The notes under the pieces are model-generated. The model was not told where the DNA came from. It saw nothing but the letters and a program-made list of their open reading frames with translations, and made no database searches. Below, piece after piece: positions 27,746-37,017 of a DNA stretch of 64,000 bases. Position 1 is the stretch's first letter, and each line of letters starts with the position of its first letter. This DNA is from Burkholderiaceae bacterium. Lineage in GTDB: Bacteria; Pseudomonadota; Gammaproteobacteria; Burkholderiales; Burkholderiaceae_C. Position numbers and translations under genes: made by a program. The DNA lies in NCBI GenBank assembly GCA_016790575.1, contig JAEUOU010000030.1, forward strand, positions 1 to 64,000. Reading direction: 5' to 3'.

Positions 27746-29512
27746 TCAGTGCGGTTGTCGGGCTATCGGGTTGCCAAAACGCCGCAAGGTGCTCAGCAGT
27801 GTGTCATTGTCCGCATTCAATGCAAGACCCTTGCGCCAGGTTACCTTGGCCCGCTCACGGTCTCCCAGCGTCCAAAGGACTTCACCGAGGTGGGCCGCAA
27901 TTTCCGCGTCTGGTTTGGCCTGGAATGCCCGCTCAAGGATTTGCCTTGCGACCTCGTGATTTCCCAGGCGAAATTCAACCCATCCAAGGCTGTCTTGAAT
28001 GTAGGCGTCTTCTGGCGCGAGTTCTACCGCCTTGGCGATCAGCCCCCGGGCCTCTTCCAGGCGCACGTTTCGGTCGGCCAGCGAATAACCGAGCGCGTTG
28101 TACGCGTGGGGACTGCTCGGTTGGATTTCCACAATACGACGCAGAAGTGATTCCATCCGGGTGAAGTCGCCCAGCTTTTCCGCGACCAGCGATTGCTCAT
28201 AGAGGAGGTCAGTGTCCGCCGGAGCAGCGGCAGCAGCCAATTCGAGCACCGACATCGCCGCTGGGTACCGCTTCAACTCTCGCAGCAATTGCGCTTCCGC
28301 GATGAATCGGGACTTTTCATCGCCCGGATTCGAAGCCGGTACCGCGCGAATCACCGAGCGGGCCGCATCGATTTGTCCACTGCGGGCGAGCACGCCGGCT
28401 CGTCGAGCCTGGATTGTCAGCGAAACATTGTCAGGATCGATTCTCCGCAACCACTGTTCGGCTTCAATCAGGTTGCCCTGCCGTTCTGCAATCTGCGACA
28501 GGGCCGTCAACGCGTGTTCCCGCTGCTGGCGGAGCCTGTTGTCCGTTACTGGTTCGGAAAGTGAGTTCAGGAAAGACTCCAAGGCTTGGCGGGCCTCGGC
28601 GAATCGGTGGAGCTGAATCAGAATTCCGCCCTGGGCCAGCAGAATGTCCTTTCGATCGGGACTGGATTCGAGCGCAGTCTGCAACTGTTCCAGGGCTTCG
28701 TCCGGACGATCCTGGGCGATCAGAGCTTGTGAGTAGGCCAGGCGAACATTGAAGTCGGAAGCGTGTTGCCGCTGGAGGTATCGCTTGACCAGCTTCTCCG
28801 CCAGAGGACGTTCAGGTCCTAGCATGTCCAAGGCCATGCGGACTGCCGGTTCGTACTGCGGATTGGCCGCTTGGGAGAGCTGAAGCGCTGCCAAGGCGCC
28901 GGCTTCGTCGGTGGCAAGCCAGCGTGCCCGGGAAATGACAGCCCATGCCCCAGCAACCAGCGTTGGGTCCGAGCGGCTGCGGCGTAAACCTGCTTCTACG
29001 GCGACCGCTACGGCCTTGCGGTCGGTGGCACGAGCATAGAGACCAAGGATGCGTTCAAGCGTTTGTAGCTTCTCTTTCGGAGCACTCAGGTCCAGGACTC
29101 GCTCCAGCACTTGAGCGGATTCGGGTACGCGATTCAATGCGATGAGGATCTCCAACTCATGCTGAGCGGCTTCGATTGACGTGGGATGCGCGCGCTGCCA
29201 GGCACGTGTGGCCTGAAGTGCGGCATCTCCGGCCCGGGCGCGAATCGCAATTTCGACCGCTCGCCTATAGAGCTCAGGCGCGTTGCTGCGTCGGGCTGCG
29301 TCCAGCAACAAGGAATATCCGGTTCCTGGGTCACTCTGGTGGACTGAGATCTCCGCCAGGACCAACTGATAGAAAGTACGGCCATCCAGAGCGGAATTGC
29401 CTGCGGTGGACGGAGGCGGTCCCCCAACATCCGTTGCGCTGCTATCCGCAGCGATCCCGACCTGGCCGGACAGGCATGCCAGAATCACCATCAGCCGGAG
29501 GGAGGACTTCAT
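27746..29512 (-). CDS. TPR-repeat exported protein
   Basis: A 588-residue protein with a signal peptide (MKSSLRLMVILACLSGQVGIAA) followed by many tetratricopeptide repeats to the end. The clearest units are YNALGYSLADRNVRLEEARGLIAKA and QDSLGWVEFRLGNHEVARQILERAF, near 490-560. TPR arrays are protein-binding scaffolds. It stands directly upstream of lolB with a 1-base gap, so it is probably translated together with it; an envelope role is likely but unproven. Start ATG 29512; an in-frame upstream extension is improbable because it lacks a signal peptide. Confidence 0.88.
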   Translation of the reverse strand: MKSSLRLMVILACLSGQVGIAADSSATDVGGPPPSTAGNSALDGRTFYQLVLAEISVHQSDPGTGYSLLLDAARRSNAPELYRRAVEIAIRARAGDAALQATRAWQRAHPTSIEAAQHELEILIALNRVPESAQVLERVLDLSAPKEKLQTLERILGLYARATDRKAVAVAVEAGLRRSRSDPTLVAGAWAVISRARWLATDEAGALAALQLSQAANPQYEPAVRMALDMLGPERPLAEKLVKRYLQRQHASDFNVRLAYSQALIAQDRPDEALEQLQTALESSPDRKDILLAQGGILIQLHRFAEARQALESFLNSLSEPVTDNRLRQQREHALTALSQIAERQGNLIEAEQWLRRIDPDNVSLTIQARRAGVLARSGQIDAARSVIRAVPASNPGDEKSRFIAEAQLLRELKRYPAAMSVLELAAAAAPADTDLLYEQSLVAEKLGDFTRMESLLRRIVEIQPSSPHAYNALGYSLADRNVRLEEARGLIAKAVELAPEDAYIQDSLGWVEFRLGNHEVARQILERAFQAKPDAEIAAHLGEVLWTLGDRERAKVTWRKGLALNADNDTLLSTLRRFGNPIARQPH

Positions 29513-29551
29513 CGGCTGATAATAATTCAACTGGAAAGAAAAGACGCACCC

Positions 29552-30367
29552 ATGCCGGAACTGCCCGAGGTCGAAGTGACCCGTATCGGAATCTCCGATC
29601 GGCTCTGCGGTCAATCGATCACGGACGTGGTTGTGCGAAAAAGCCTGCGCTGGCCACTCGGCGTCGAGGGGCGCGAACTACGCGGGCGCACCATCGCACG
29701 GGTCTTGCGCAGAGGGAAATACATCATTCTCGAACTGGACCAGGGCATCCTCCTGCTGCATCTTGGCATGTCGGGTCGACTCTTTCTTGCTGCATCGGAT
29801 CAACCGTTTGGCCCGCACGATCACTTCGATCTGGTAACGTCGGCGGGTGTTTTGCGGCTTTGCGATCCTCGGCGCTTCGGCGCGGTGGTCTGGTCGGCGT
29901 CCCAGGGGGTTGACCCCGCGCGGAAATTGCTGAGCCACCTTGGTCCCGAGCCCCTGGACGAGAGTTTCGATCTGAAAGGCTTTCAGCGTGCGTTGAAGGC
30001 GCGTCGGTGCTCGGTGAAGACGGCCCTTCTGGGAGGCGAAATGGTGGTTGGTGTCGGCAATATTTACGCGTCAGAAGCGCTATTTCGGGCGCACATCAGA
30101 CCGACCACGCCATGCGCGGCCATTGGGCTTGTGCGATCACGGCGCCTGCACAGTGCCATTCGGGACGTGTTGCAGGCCGCCATTGATCGTGGGGGAAGCA
30201 CCCTTCGCGACTACCAGGACGTCCACGGTCGTGCGGGCAACTACCAATCGGTGGCCATGGTGTACGGCCGTGCCGGGCAGACGTGCCATCGATGCGGCGG
30301 CACGGTGGCCAAGATTGTGCAAAACAACCGATCCACCTTTTTCTGCCCAGGATGTCAACATGTCTGA
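29552..30367 (+). CDS. mutM: Formamidopyrimidine-DNA glycosylase (Fpg/MutM)
   Basis: A 271-residue enzyme that excises 8-oxoguanine and formamidopyrimidines. Catalytic N-terminus PELPEVEV (Pro2, Glu3) after removal of Met1, lysine in RRGKYIIL near 57, HLGMSGRL near 71, a helix-two-turn-helix segment GVGNIYASEALF, and the zinc finger CHRCGG..FFCPGC at the end. It is divergent from the TPR gene. Its stop lies 8 bases inside the following GTPase gene, so the two are coupled. Confidence 0.97.
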   Translation: MPELPEVEVTRIGISDRLCGQSITDVVVRKSLRWPLGVEGRELRGRTIARVLRRGKYIILELDQGILLLHLGMSGRLFLAASDQPFGPHDHFDLVTSAGVLRLCDPRRFGAVVWSASQGVDPARKLLSHLGPEPLDESFDLKGFQRALKARRCSVKTALLGGEMVVGVGNIYASEALFRAHIRPTTPCAAIGLVRSRRLHSAIRDVLQAAIDRGGSTLRDYQDVHGRAGNYQSVAMVYGRAGQTCHRCGGTVAKIVQNNRSTFFCPGCQHV

Positions 30368-32363
30368 GCCTTCGAAAGGTGCCCAATCCGTTCCCGGGGA
30401 GTCTTTACGTGCCGAGCTCCCGTCCGGCCCGTCACTGAATACCGAAATCGAGGCTTTCGGGCATTGGCGGGCCGACCTTCTTGATCTGGTCTCCGCACTG
30501 CGTCGTTGGATAGAGGAGCAGGGTTTCTTGACTCCCTCTGTCTCCGATCGACTCGACCGGATCGACACGCAGGTTCGCGCCAACAAAGTCATGGTGGCAT
30601 TCGTCGCGGAGTTTTCGCGAGGCAAATCGGAGCTTATCAACGCCATTTTCTTCGCCTCGTATGGTCGTCGCATCATGCCTGCAAGCGCAGGCCGAACGAC
30701 GATGTGTCCGACAGAGCTGGGATACGACGACCAGCTTCCGCCATGCCTGCTATTGCTGCCAATCGAGACCAGGCTGGAGCCGCAGGCCTTGATGGAATGG
30801 CGGATGACGCCGGAAAAATGGATACGGATCGAGCTGGATGCCAATGACGGGGAGGGCTTGGCCACGGCAATGGCTAAGGTCTCCGAGGTCAGGAAAGTAT
30901 CGCTTCAGGATGCCGCCGCGTTGGGCCTTTGGTCGACCGCCGAAGGCGGTGCCACCGCTCCCGTCGATGCGGACGGACTTGTTGAGGTGCCACGGTGGCG
31001 CCACGCGGTCATCAACATGGCGCACCCTCTTCTCAAGCAGGGCTTGGTGATCCTGGATACGCCGGGGTTGAACGCCATCGGCGCGGAACCGGAGCTGACC
31101 GTCAATCTGATCCCGCAGGCCCAGGCTGCCTTGTTCATCCTTTCGGCAGACGCCGGGGTGACCAAATCTGACCTGGATATCTGGCGCAATCACCTTGTGG
31201 TCCATGAGGGTGACCACAACAATCGTTTGGCGGTTCTGAACAAGATCGACGTACTGTGGGATGGCCTGAGCACTGTTCAGTCGGTGAGTGCACAGATTGA
31301 GCAACAGCGGGTGTCAACGGCCGCCACATTGGGCGTTTCGGTCGATCAGGTCATCCCGGTTTCCGCGCAGAAAGGGCTGTTGGCGAAGGTTCGTGGCGAC
31401 AGCAAGCTGCTGGCAGCGAGTCGCCTCGGCGATCTGGAACAGGCTTTGGTGGAGCGTCTGGTACACCATCGCAAGGAGGTGATCACCAACGCGCTGGCGG
31501 CAAGTGCCCAAGATTTCGAAAAGGAAATTGCCCATCTGGTTATGACACGCAAGCGGGACCTCTCGGAACAAGCCCTCGAATTGAAAGGGCTCAAGGGCAA
31601 GAACAGCCTGGTTATCAAGCAATTGCGTGGGCGGATAGAACAGGAAGAGAAGGAGTTTGACGGTGCTCGGCAGCGGATGCTGGCGCTTCGATCAATTCAC
31701 AACAAGAGCCAATCAAAGTTGGCCACCATTCTGGGAAGTGAAAGCCTCAAGAAGGACTTTGCGGCCATTCGGAGTGTTCTTACCGCCAGCCGCTTCAAGA
31801 TTGGGCTCAGGACTGCATACGAGGATCTGTTTGACCGCCTTGAGGCGATCCAAGGTGAAGTTGCCGATCTTCAGGATGAAATGACGAAGATGCTGCACGG
31901 GACGTTCCGGCAGCTTAATTCCGAGTTTGGTTTCTCTCTGCAGATCGCTGAGGCGGTCGATCTCGGCAAATATCGCAATGAAGTACAGCTGGTCAGAACG
32001 GGATACCTCAAGTTCATAAGTCTCGGGAATTCTTTCGGCCTGATGCAGGAGAACGCTGCCGAAAAACTGCTTCGGGCCTTGTATTCGCGAATACGGTCCA
32101 TTCATGACTCTGAACTGTCCGAACTGGAGGCCTGGAACCGCTTTGCGGCCAATGGGTTGGATACCCAATTGCGTGAAAAGCGGCGGAACTACGCGCGGCG
32201 CATTGAAGCGGTCGAGCGGATCGGTGATGCAGCGGACGGCCTGGGTTATCGTCTGGACGAAATTGGTGTTCAGGAAAGACTGCTGGACGAACTGGGTGCC
32301 AAGGCGGCGACACTTGCACGAACGGTTCATGCCACCGCTGCGGAAATGACAGCGCGCCACTAG
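30360..32363 (+). CDS. Dynamin-like large GTPase between mutM and mutY
   Basis: A 667-residue GTPase. The P-loop is AEFSRGKS at 83-90; the first residue is Ala where the general consensus GxxxxGKS has Gly. G3 is DTPGLN near 234 and G4 is NKID near 294. After about 370 the protein is long alpha-helical, predicted coiled coil (KGKNSLVIKQLRGRIEQEEK and on), which fits the stalk of dynamin-family proteins. The start is ATG 30360, overlapping the mutM end by 8 bases; in-frame sequence farther upstream is only the shadow of mutM. mutY begins 4 bases after its end. Likely membrane or nucleoprotein remodelling, but the function is not known. Confidence 0.85.
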   Translation: MSEPSKGAQSVPGESLRAELPSGPSLNTEIEAFGHWRADLLDLVSALRRWIEEQGFLTPSVSDRLDRIDTQVRANKVMVAFVAEFSRGKSELINAIFFASYGRRIMPASAGRTTMCPTELGYDDQLPPCLLLLPIETRLEPQALMEWRMTPEKWIRIELDANDGEGLATAMAKVSEVRKVSLQDAAALGLWSTAEGGATAPVDADGLVEVPRWRHAVINMAHPLLKQGLVILDTPGLNAIGAEPELTVNLIPQAQAALFILSADAGVTKSDLDIWRNHLVVHEGDHNNRLAVLNKIDVLWDGLSTVQSVSAQIEQQRVSTAATLGVSVDQVIPVSAQKGLLAKVRGDSKLLAASRLGDLEQALVERLVHHRKEVITNALAASAQDFEKEIAHLVMTRKRDLSEQALELKGLKGKNSLVIKQLRGRIEQEEKEFDGARQRMLALRSIHNKSQSKLATILGSESLKKDFAAIRSVLTASRFKIGLRTAYEDLFDRLEAIQGEVADLQDEMTKMLHGTFRQLNSEFGFSLQIAEAVDLGKYRNEVQLVRTGYLKFISLGNSFGLMQENAAEKLLRALYSRIRSIHDSELSELEAWNRFAANGLDTQLREKRRNYARRIEAVERIGDAADGLGYRLDEIGVQERLLDELGAKAATLARTVHATAAEMTARH

Positions 32364-32367
32364 CGCG

Positions 32368-33465
32368 ATGACCTTTACCAGCTTCACTGAAAAGGTTGCC
32401 TCCTGGCAACGGAACCACGGTCGGCATGACCTTCCGTGGCAGGTGGACAGGACGCCTTACCGCGTCTGGGTCTCCGAGATCATGCTGCAGCAAACCCAGG
32501 TTGTGACGGTGCTGGCGTATTACGGACGCTTCCTTCAGCACTTTCCTGACGTTTTTACCCTTGCAAACGCGCCTGTTGAGGCGGTACTGAGCCTTTGGGC
32601 CGGCCTGGGCTATTACTCCCGGGCAAGAAACCTGCATCGATGCGCACGCGAATTGGTGTTGCGCCATGGAGGTCGGTTTCCGGCGACTGCGACCGAGCTC
32701 GCTGCCTTGCCGGGAATCGGAAAATCGACGGCGGCTGCCATTTCCGCGTTCTGCAATGGCGAGCGGGTTGCCATTTTGGATGCCAACGTGAAGAGGGTCC
32801 TGGTTCGTTACCACGCGGTGCACGGCGACATCCGGTCGGCGGCGACCGAGCGACAACTGTGGTCTCTAGCTGATCGATCCGTGTCATCGCTTGCTGATGT
32901 GCAGAGCCTGTCGCCGTACACCCAAGGTTTGATGGACCTGGGCGCGATGGTTTGTACGCCGCGCCGACCGCTGTGCCAGCAATGTCCACTTGCGGCCGAG
33001 TGCTGCGCCTTGGCGCAGGGGATTGTCGATCGCCTACCGGTGCGTGCGGCCGCGCGGGCCACTCGGACAGCCCGGGCGATGTGGTTGCTGCAGGGAGTCG
33101 ACGCGGACGGGCGGGTGTTTCTGATCCGACGTGGAGACCAGCAGATCTGGGGTGGCCTCTATTGCCTTCCGGACTATTGCGACCGCGAGACGGCCGTGGC
33201 CGCCGGACAAGCGCTGGGCTGGGAGTTGCAAGCCGAGCTCGCCCCGGTTTCCCACACATTGACCCATCTGGACTTATCGATTCACCGCCTGGTCTATCGA
33301 AGCGATTCGAAGCGGGGTCGAAAAGGCGGCTTGCACGGCTACTGGGTCACACGCGAACAACTGCACACCTACGGCTTGCCCGCGCCGGTCAAGCGCATGT
33401 TGCAACTGCCGGTTGCAGCGAGTAGGGGTGGTGCCCAGATCGTGAAAAACGATAGCAATAAATGA
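32368..33465 (+). CDS. mutY: A/G-specific adenine glycosylase
   Basis: A 365-residue enzyme removing adenine mispaired with 8-oxoguanine. Catalytic Glu in SEIMLQQTQV near 40, helix-hairpin-helix LPGIGKSTAAAI near 112, catalytic Asp in ILDANVKRV near 136, and the [4Fe-4S] ligands in CTPRRPLCQQC..C (C-x6-C-x2-C-x5-C). The C-terminal half is the NUDIX-like 8-oxoG recognition domain (LLQGVDADGRVFLIRRGDQQIWGGLYCLP). The last residues (KNDSNK) are encoded by repeat copy 4, so the natural C-terminus has been replaced or extended by the repeat. Start ATG 32368. Confidence 0.96.
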   Translation: MTFTSFTEKVASWQRNHGRHDLPWQVDRTPYRVWVSEIMLQQTQVVTVLAYYGRFLQHFPDVFTLANAPVEAVLSLWAGLGYYSRARNLHRCARELVLRHGGRFPATATELAALPGIGKSTAAAISAFCNGERVAILDANVKRVLVRYHAVHGDIRSAATERQLWSLADRSVSSLADVQSLSPYTQGLMDLGAMVCTPRRPLCQQCPLAAECCALAQGIVDRLPVRAAARATRTARAMWLLQGVDADGRVFLIRRGDQQIWGGLYCLPDYCDRETAVAAGQALGWELQAELAPVSHTLTHLDLSIHRLVYRSDSKRGRKGGLHGYWVTREQLHTYGLPAPVKRMLQLPVAASRGGAQIVKNDSNK

Positions 33466-33497
33466 CCATATTGCGATGGGTACGGCCAAATTTCATG
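33439..33497 (-). repeat. Dispersed ~55-bp repeat, copy 4
   Basis: On the minus strand it reads TTTGGCCGTACCCATCGCAA, then TATGGTC, and ends in GCTATCG-ttttt-CACGAT, a hairpin. It covers the last codons of mutY and the convergent gap to rapZ. Confidence 0.75.
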
Positions 33498-33559
33498 TCA
33501 AGAACAGCATCCTGGGCGGTGCGCCCCCTGGGGCAAGCCCTGCGATGGTTGCGCAGTGC

Positions 33560-34444
33560 TCAGTCCAGCTCCCGGTGGCGGCGAATGGCCGCCCAGCGAT
33601 GCGATATCTGGCTGTGAACTTTTTCAACGACGTAGACGGAACGGTGTTGCCCGCCGGTGCATCCCACCGCGACGGTGACATAGCTGCGCTTGTTCTTCTG
33701 GAAGCGGGGAATCCACCGGTTCAACAGGGCGATGATCTCCTCGCTGAACAGGTCGGGTTCCACCATTTCGGCGAGAAACGACTGAACCGGGCCATCCCTT
33801 CCGGTGAGAGCCCGCAATGGCTCTTCATAAAACGGGTTGGGGAGTGCGCGTGCATCAAATACGAAGTCCGCATCCACCGGTATGCCCCGTTTGAAAGCGA
33901 ACGATTCCAGAACGATGGTGATGGGCGATGACTGAGTTGTGGCCAGCCGGTTGACGAAATCGACGAGTTGAGTTGATCGGATGATGCTGGTGTCGATGAC
34001 ATGCGCCTCGTCGCGCAACGCCAGGAGCAGCTTGCGCTCCAGCTCGATTGCTTCGATCAATGCATGGCGCTCGGCGCCACCGTGAGTGGCCGAAAGCGGG
34101 TGCCTGCGCTTGCTTTCGGAGTAGCGGCGAACCAGCGTGTCGGTGGTTGCGTCCAGGAAAATCGAGCGGACGTTGATTCCTTTGGCGCGGAGAACTCGAA
34201 TGCGATGGGAGACTTCTGGAAGGCTCTCTGCGCTGCGCGCGTCAATTGCAATGGCAAGCTGATGGCAGTTTCGGTAGTTCTTGACATCGACAAGGTCCGA
34301 TAGCAACTCCGGCGGCAGATTGTCAACGCAGAAGAAGCCAATGTCTTCCAGTCCGCGCAGGGCGACCGATTTGCCGGAGCCGGACATTCCGGTGATGAGC
34401 ACCAGTTCGTTGGCCGATCGATTGTCTGTTGAAATTTGGGACAT
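33560..34444 (-). CDS. rapZ: RNase adapter protein RapZ (YvcJ family)
   Basis: A 294-residue P-loop protein. Walker A GMSGSGKS at 19-26, RSIFLDAT near 95, and the C-terminal domain with VAVGCTGGQHRSVYVVEK near 265, a conserved segment of the family. In E. coli RapZ senses glucosamine-6-phosphate and steers RNase E to GlmZ sRNA; RNase E is encoded at the right end of this window. It shares a strand with recN and nadK. Start ATG 34444. Confidence 0.95.
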   Translation of the reverse strand: MSQISTDNRSANELVLITGMSGSGKSVALRGLEDIGFFCVDNLPPELLSDLVDVKNYRNCHQLAIAIDARSAESLPEVSHRIRVLRAKGINVRSIFLDATTDTLVRRYSESKRRHPLSATHGGAERHALIEAIELERKLLLALRDEAHVIDTSIIRSTQLVDFVNRLATTQSSPITIVLESFAFKRGIPVDADFVFDARALPNPFYEEPLRALTGRDGPVQSFLAEMVEPDLFSEEIIALLNRWIPRFQKNKRSYVTVAVGCTGGQHRSVYVVEKVHSQISHRWAAIRRHRELD

Positions 34445-34449
34445 GATTC

Positions 34450-36090
34450 TCAGGTCGACAACAGCTCCGAAGCGTGATTCAGCGATGCATTGGTTATCTG
34501 CTCGCCGGCGATCATGCGGGCAATTTCCCGCACCCTTTGCTCGCCGTCGACGTAGTCGATCTGGCTGACTACCGCGTTGTCGGTGGACACCTTACGGACG
34601 ACGATGTGTCGGGCGCCTTTTGATGCGACTTGTGGCAGATGAGTGATGGCAAAAACCTGCCGGTCTGCGGCGAGTTGCTGTAGCAATCTGCCCACTCGCT
34701 CTGCAACTGCGCCACCGATCCCGGTATCAACTTCATCAAAAATCAATGTCCCGGCGACTCCCAGCTGACTGGTGCAGGCCGCGATTGCGAGAGCGATACG
34801 TGACAACTCACCGCCAGACGCAATTTTGCCCAGGGTCTGCATGTCCCCCTCTGGGTAAGGGGAAAGCAGGAACCGAACCTCCTCAAGACCGTTTTCACCC
34901 GGGGCATCCAGTGTCTTCAGTTCAATCTGAAAGCGCCCGCCCATCATGCCAAGACTGCGAATGCTGGTGGATACCGAACTCTCCAGACGCAGCGCAGCGG
35001 CCTTACGTACGGCAGAGACACGTTGCGCCTGCATATGCCAATCGGCAAAGGCGGCACGTTCGGCTCGGCCAAGGGCATCAAGATCCAATGCGGTGTCCAA
35101 TGCCAGGCGTTGCTCTTTCAATTTCGCGTGAAATTCCGGCAACTGTTCCTGCGGCACCCGATGACGGCGGCTCAGGCTGATCCAGGCGGAAATGCGCTGG
35201 TCGAGCTGCTGGAGCGTCTCGGGCTCAAGGTCGCCCCGCTGTCCATAGGCTTGCAAGGTGCGGTTGACCTCGCCGATCACGGCAAGGCAGCCGTCCAACT
35301 CGCGGCTCAGCATCGCAAATTCCGGCTCGACGTCGGCTCGGGTTTGCAAGAGCTGTCGAGCGCGGGCGATCTGGGTCAGGGCACCGCTCGGCTCGCCGGT
35401 GAGCAGCGCGAGGGAGCGATGAGCTGTTTCCAGGAGGTCTTGGGCGCTGCTTTGTCGCTTGTGCTGTTGCTGCAGTTGATCCCACTCACCTACGGCGGGA
35501 GCCAAACGATCCAGTTCGGCAAGGTGCCATTCCAGTTGCGCGCTGTCGTCCCTCCTTTTGTCCTGTGAGGTTTGCGCCTCCACCAGGGCGCCGGCACGAT
35601 CCCTCCAGCGTCGCCATGTGGCGGATAGCTCGCCAGTGTCCAGTTGGGCATACGAATCCAGGAGGCCACGGCAGGTTTCGGCGCGCTCCAGGCTTTGCCA
35701 GGAATGCTGCCCATAAATGTCGACCAGGACGTCCCCGATGCGCCGCAACTGGGATGCGGTTGCGGGAACGCCATTGATCCATGCCCTGCTGCGACCATTC
35801 CTGTCCATCGTTCGTCGCAACAACAGCTCCGTTTCATCCGCCGCAAACTCCAGCAGGCGTTCCTGGTGCAATGGCGAAAGTTCGAACAAAGCGCAGACGT
35901 CACAGCGTTCGGCCTCATTGCGGATGGTGCTCGCATCGGCTCGCGTACCCATCACAAACTGCAGGGCGTCGATGAGCAGTGACTTCCCGGCCCCGGTCTC
36001 ACCGGTCAGGACCGTGAAACCCGCAGAGAAGTCGATTTCGAGCTCCCTGACCAGCACGAAATCGCGAAGGGTGACAGACAGCAACGCCAC
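34450..36090 (-). CDS. recN: DNA repair protein RecN
   Basis: A 546-residue SMC-like ATPase for double-strand break repair. Walker A GETGAGKSLLIDAL at about 29-36, long central coiled coil, ABC signature region ELSRIALAI near 445, Walker B LIFDEVDTGIGG near 465. It ends 5 bases upstream of rapZ and begins 2 bases after nadK, a tight operon; RecN is under SOS control in many bacteria, but I see no clear LexA box here since the gene is inside the operon. Confidence 0.96.
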   Translation of the reverse strand: MALLSVTLRDFVLVRELEIDFSAGFTVLTGETGAGKSLLIDALQFVMGTRADASTIRNEAERCDVCALFELSPLHQERLLEFAADETELLLRRTMDRNGRSRAWINGVPATASQLRRIGDVLVDIYGQHSWQSLERAETCRGLLDSYAQLDTGELSATWRRWRDRAGALVEAQTSQDKRRDDSAQLEWHLAELDRLAPAVGEWDQLQQQHKRQSSAQDLLETAHRSLALLTGEPSGALTQIARARQLLQTRADVEPEFAMLSRELDGCLAVIGEVNRTLQAYGQRGDLEPETLQQLDQRISAWISLSRRHRVPQEQLPEFHAKLKEQRLALDTALDLDALGRAERAAFADWHMQAQRVSAVRKAAALRLESSVSTSIRSLGMMGGRFQIELKTLDAPGENGLEEVRFLLSPYPEGDMQTLGKIASGGELSRIALAIAACTSQLGVAGTLIFDEVDTGIGGAVAERVGRLLQQLAADRQVFAITHLPQVASKGARHIVVRKVSTDNAVVSQIDYVDGEQRVREIARMIAGEQITNASLNHASELLST

Positions 36091-36092
36091 GG

Positions 36093-36989
36093 TCAGGAGC
36101 CTCCTTCATTCCAATGCAGTTTGTTTCGCAAGGTGTCGAAGTAACTCCAGCCGCGCGGGTGCAGGAAGCGTGCCCGATGTACAGAGCGTCTTACGGTGAC
36201 GCGGTCGCCATGTAACAACGACGCGATGGTTTGGGTGTCGAAGCTCGCACTGGCATCACGGCCGGCCACAATTTCAATGGTGATCTCGGTGTCGTCAGAC
36301 AGCACAATCGGTCGATTCGACAGCGTATGCGGCGCGATTGGCACCAGAACCCATCCCGGAATCGAGGGATGCAGAATCGGACCGCCAGCAGACAGAGAGT
36401 AGGCGGTTGATCCGGTGGGTGTCGATACGATCAGGCCGTCTGCCCGCTGATTCGCGACAAATCTTCCATCAACCTCAACGCGCAACTCCACCATGCCGGA
36501 CGCTGCGCCGCGGTTGACGACAACCTCATTCATCGCCAGTGTGTCGAATACACAGCGCCCGTCGCGAATCACGCTGCCATGAATCAGCGATCGCGACTCC
36601 TCTTCGTAGAAGCCCCTGAGCATCGGTCGCAGAATTTCCTGGTAACGGTCGAACGGGATGTCGGTCATGAATCCGAGTCGACCCAGGTTGATGCCAATGA
36701 GTGGTACCCCGTGCGGCGCCAGTTGCCGGCCGATCCCGAGCATGGTCCCGTCGCCGCCGACAACCAGGCACAGATCACATTGCCGCCCTATCTGCTTCAC
36801 GTCGATCGTGGTGAACTGGGCCAGACCCGTGCTGGAGGCGGTATCGCGCTCAATGAAGACTTCACAACCTTCGCGCGAAAGAAACTGCGCAAGTTCTTCA
36901 ACGACCTGCCGGACGATCAGCGCGTGGGCCGAAGAACCGGAGGATTGATACTTTCCGACCAGTCCGACAAGGTGAAACCTGCAATCCAT
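36093..36989 (-). CDS. nadK: NAD kinase
   Basis: A 298-residue NAD+ kinase making NADP+. Signature [13 protein letters not shown] near 70-82, [12 protein letters not shown] near 95, and [26 protein letters not shown] ([20 protein letters not shown]) near 183. It is divergent from hrcA with only 28 bases between the starts, and heads the operon nadK-recN-rapZ. Confidence 0.97.
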   Translation of the reverse strand: MDCRFHLVGLVGKYQSSGSSAHALIVRQVVEELAQFLSREGCEVFIERDTASSTGLAQFTTIDVKQIGRQCDLCLVVGGDGTMLGIGRQLAPHGVPLIGINLGRLGFMTDIPFDRYQEILRPMLRGFYEEESRSLIHGSVIRDGRCVFDTLAMNEVVVNRGAASGMVELRVEVDGRFVANQRADGLIVSTPTGSTAYSLSAGGPILHPSIPGWVLVPIAPHTLSNRPIVLSDDTEITIEIVAGRDASASFDTQTIASLLHGDRVTVRRSVHRARFLHPRGWSYFDTLRNKLHWNEGGS

Positions 36990-37005
36990 TTGGAGATTAG
37001 ATCAT

Positions 37006-37011
37006 TAAAAT
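37006..37011 (+). promoter_or_regulatory. -10 box (TAAAAT) of hrcA
   Basis: TAAAAT lies 7 bases before the hrcA ATG (37018) within the 28-base divergent gap, so a transcript starting from it would begin at or very close to the ATG (leaderless). No good -35 is visible; moderate support. Confidence 0.45.
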
Positions 37012-37017
37012 CCGGCC

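Noticed and set aside
30048-30359. Upstream extension of the dynamin-like GTPase frame to a start inside mutM
   Set aside because: The extra 104 codons are the out-of-frame shadow of mutM; ATG 30360 overlaps the mutM end, the usual coupled arrangement.
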